6,771 nucleotides of DNA from assembly GCA_937894055.1 (NCBI GenBank), contig CALDHQ010000044.1:1-6771 (forward strand). The letters run 5' to 3'. Positions 6,710 through 6,771 of this stretch are shown here, piece after piece; the first letter of the stretch is position 1; every line of letters starts with the position of its first letter. The notes beneath the pieces are model-generated. The model had not been told where the DNA came from. It saw only the letters and a program-made list of their open reading frames with translations, and did no database searches. Source of the stretch: an uncultured Polymorphobacter sp. Lineage in GTDB: Bacteria; Pseudomonadota; Alphaproteobacteria; Sphingomonadales; Sphingomonadaceae. Position numbers and translations under genes: made by a program.

Positions 6710-6771
6710 CATACAATCAAAAAATGACAGAGTTAGAATTTGTGAAAGAATTAGAGCGAAGGTCTATGAAT
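6706..6771 (+). CDS. Start of an AT-rich reading frame overlapping the glpX fragment stop (partial)
   Basis: ATG at 6706 overlaps the TGA at 6707 (ATGA), with AAGGGG (6692-6697) 8 bases upstream, an arrangement typical of translational coupling. The 22 visible codons give MTYNQKMTELEFVKELERRSMN, a charged and probably helical start, and the frame is open at the right edge. Base composition falls to roughly one third GC, far below the rest of the window, and uses codons such as TTA, AAA and GAA. I do not recognise a family from 22 residues. A second in-frame ATG at 6724 is possible. The composition suggests DNA of other origin. Confidence 0.4.
   Translation, partial: MTYNQKMTELEFVKELERRSMN

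Overview
The window is GC-rich for all but its last 65 or so bases and looks like proteobacterial chromosome, but it reads as a mosaic. Its right part (about 1454-6646) resembles an alphaproteobacterium of the sphingomonad type. It holds the 5' part of a class I PHA synthase gene (phaC, minus strand), then a small secreted-protein gene, an AlaC/LL-DAP-type aminotransferase, a TonB_C-like secreted protein, homoserine dehydrogenase (hom) and the start of glpX, all on the plus strand. Its left part (1-1432) holds the 3' part of sucD and the 5' part of nadE, both on the minus strand. These two resemble gammaproteobacterial proteins of the Xanthomonadales kind more than sphingomonad ones. The taxonomic reading comes from remembered family sequences, not from a computed search.

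Layout. 1-654: NAD+ synthetase, amidase domain, running off the left edge. 713-736: hairpin terminator on the minus strand. 767-2473: one uninterrupted reading frame that is PhaC for its first ~340 residues and SucD for its last ~225, switching at a KATGADA stretch (1433-1453). 2474-2637: divergent upstream region. 2638-2871: small secreted protein, followed by a strong terminator (2888-2930). 2931-3080: palindrome-rich leader. 3081-4295 alaC-like, 4317-5015 TonB_C-like and 5113-6405 hom form a probable co-oriented cluster. 6503-6709: glpX fragment that loses GlpX similarity after about 48 codons. 6706-6771: AT-rich start of another reading frame, cut by the right edge.

How the genes fit together. 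On the plus strand, the aminotransferase and homoserine dehydrogenase serve amino-acid synthesis (alanine or diaminopimelate; threonine/methionine branch), and glpX would supply gluconeogenic fructose bisphosphatase. On the minus strand, SucD (TCA cycle) and NadE (NAD synthesis) are core metabolism, and PhaC makes storage polyester.

The main result is two abrupt joins: phaC'-'sucD near 1433-1453 and glpX'-foreign near 6647-6655. Each breaks core metabolic genes and each coincides with a change of apparent origin. The simplest reading is a chimeric assembly or a multiply rearranged locus. A true new fusion enzyme is less likely, because both halves of the fusion lack essential parts. No tRNA, rRNA, CRISPR array, insertion sequence or complete mobile element was seen.
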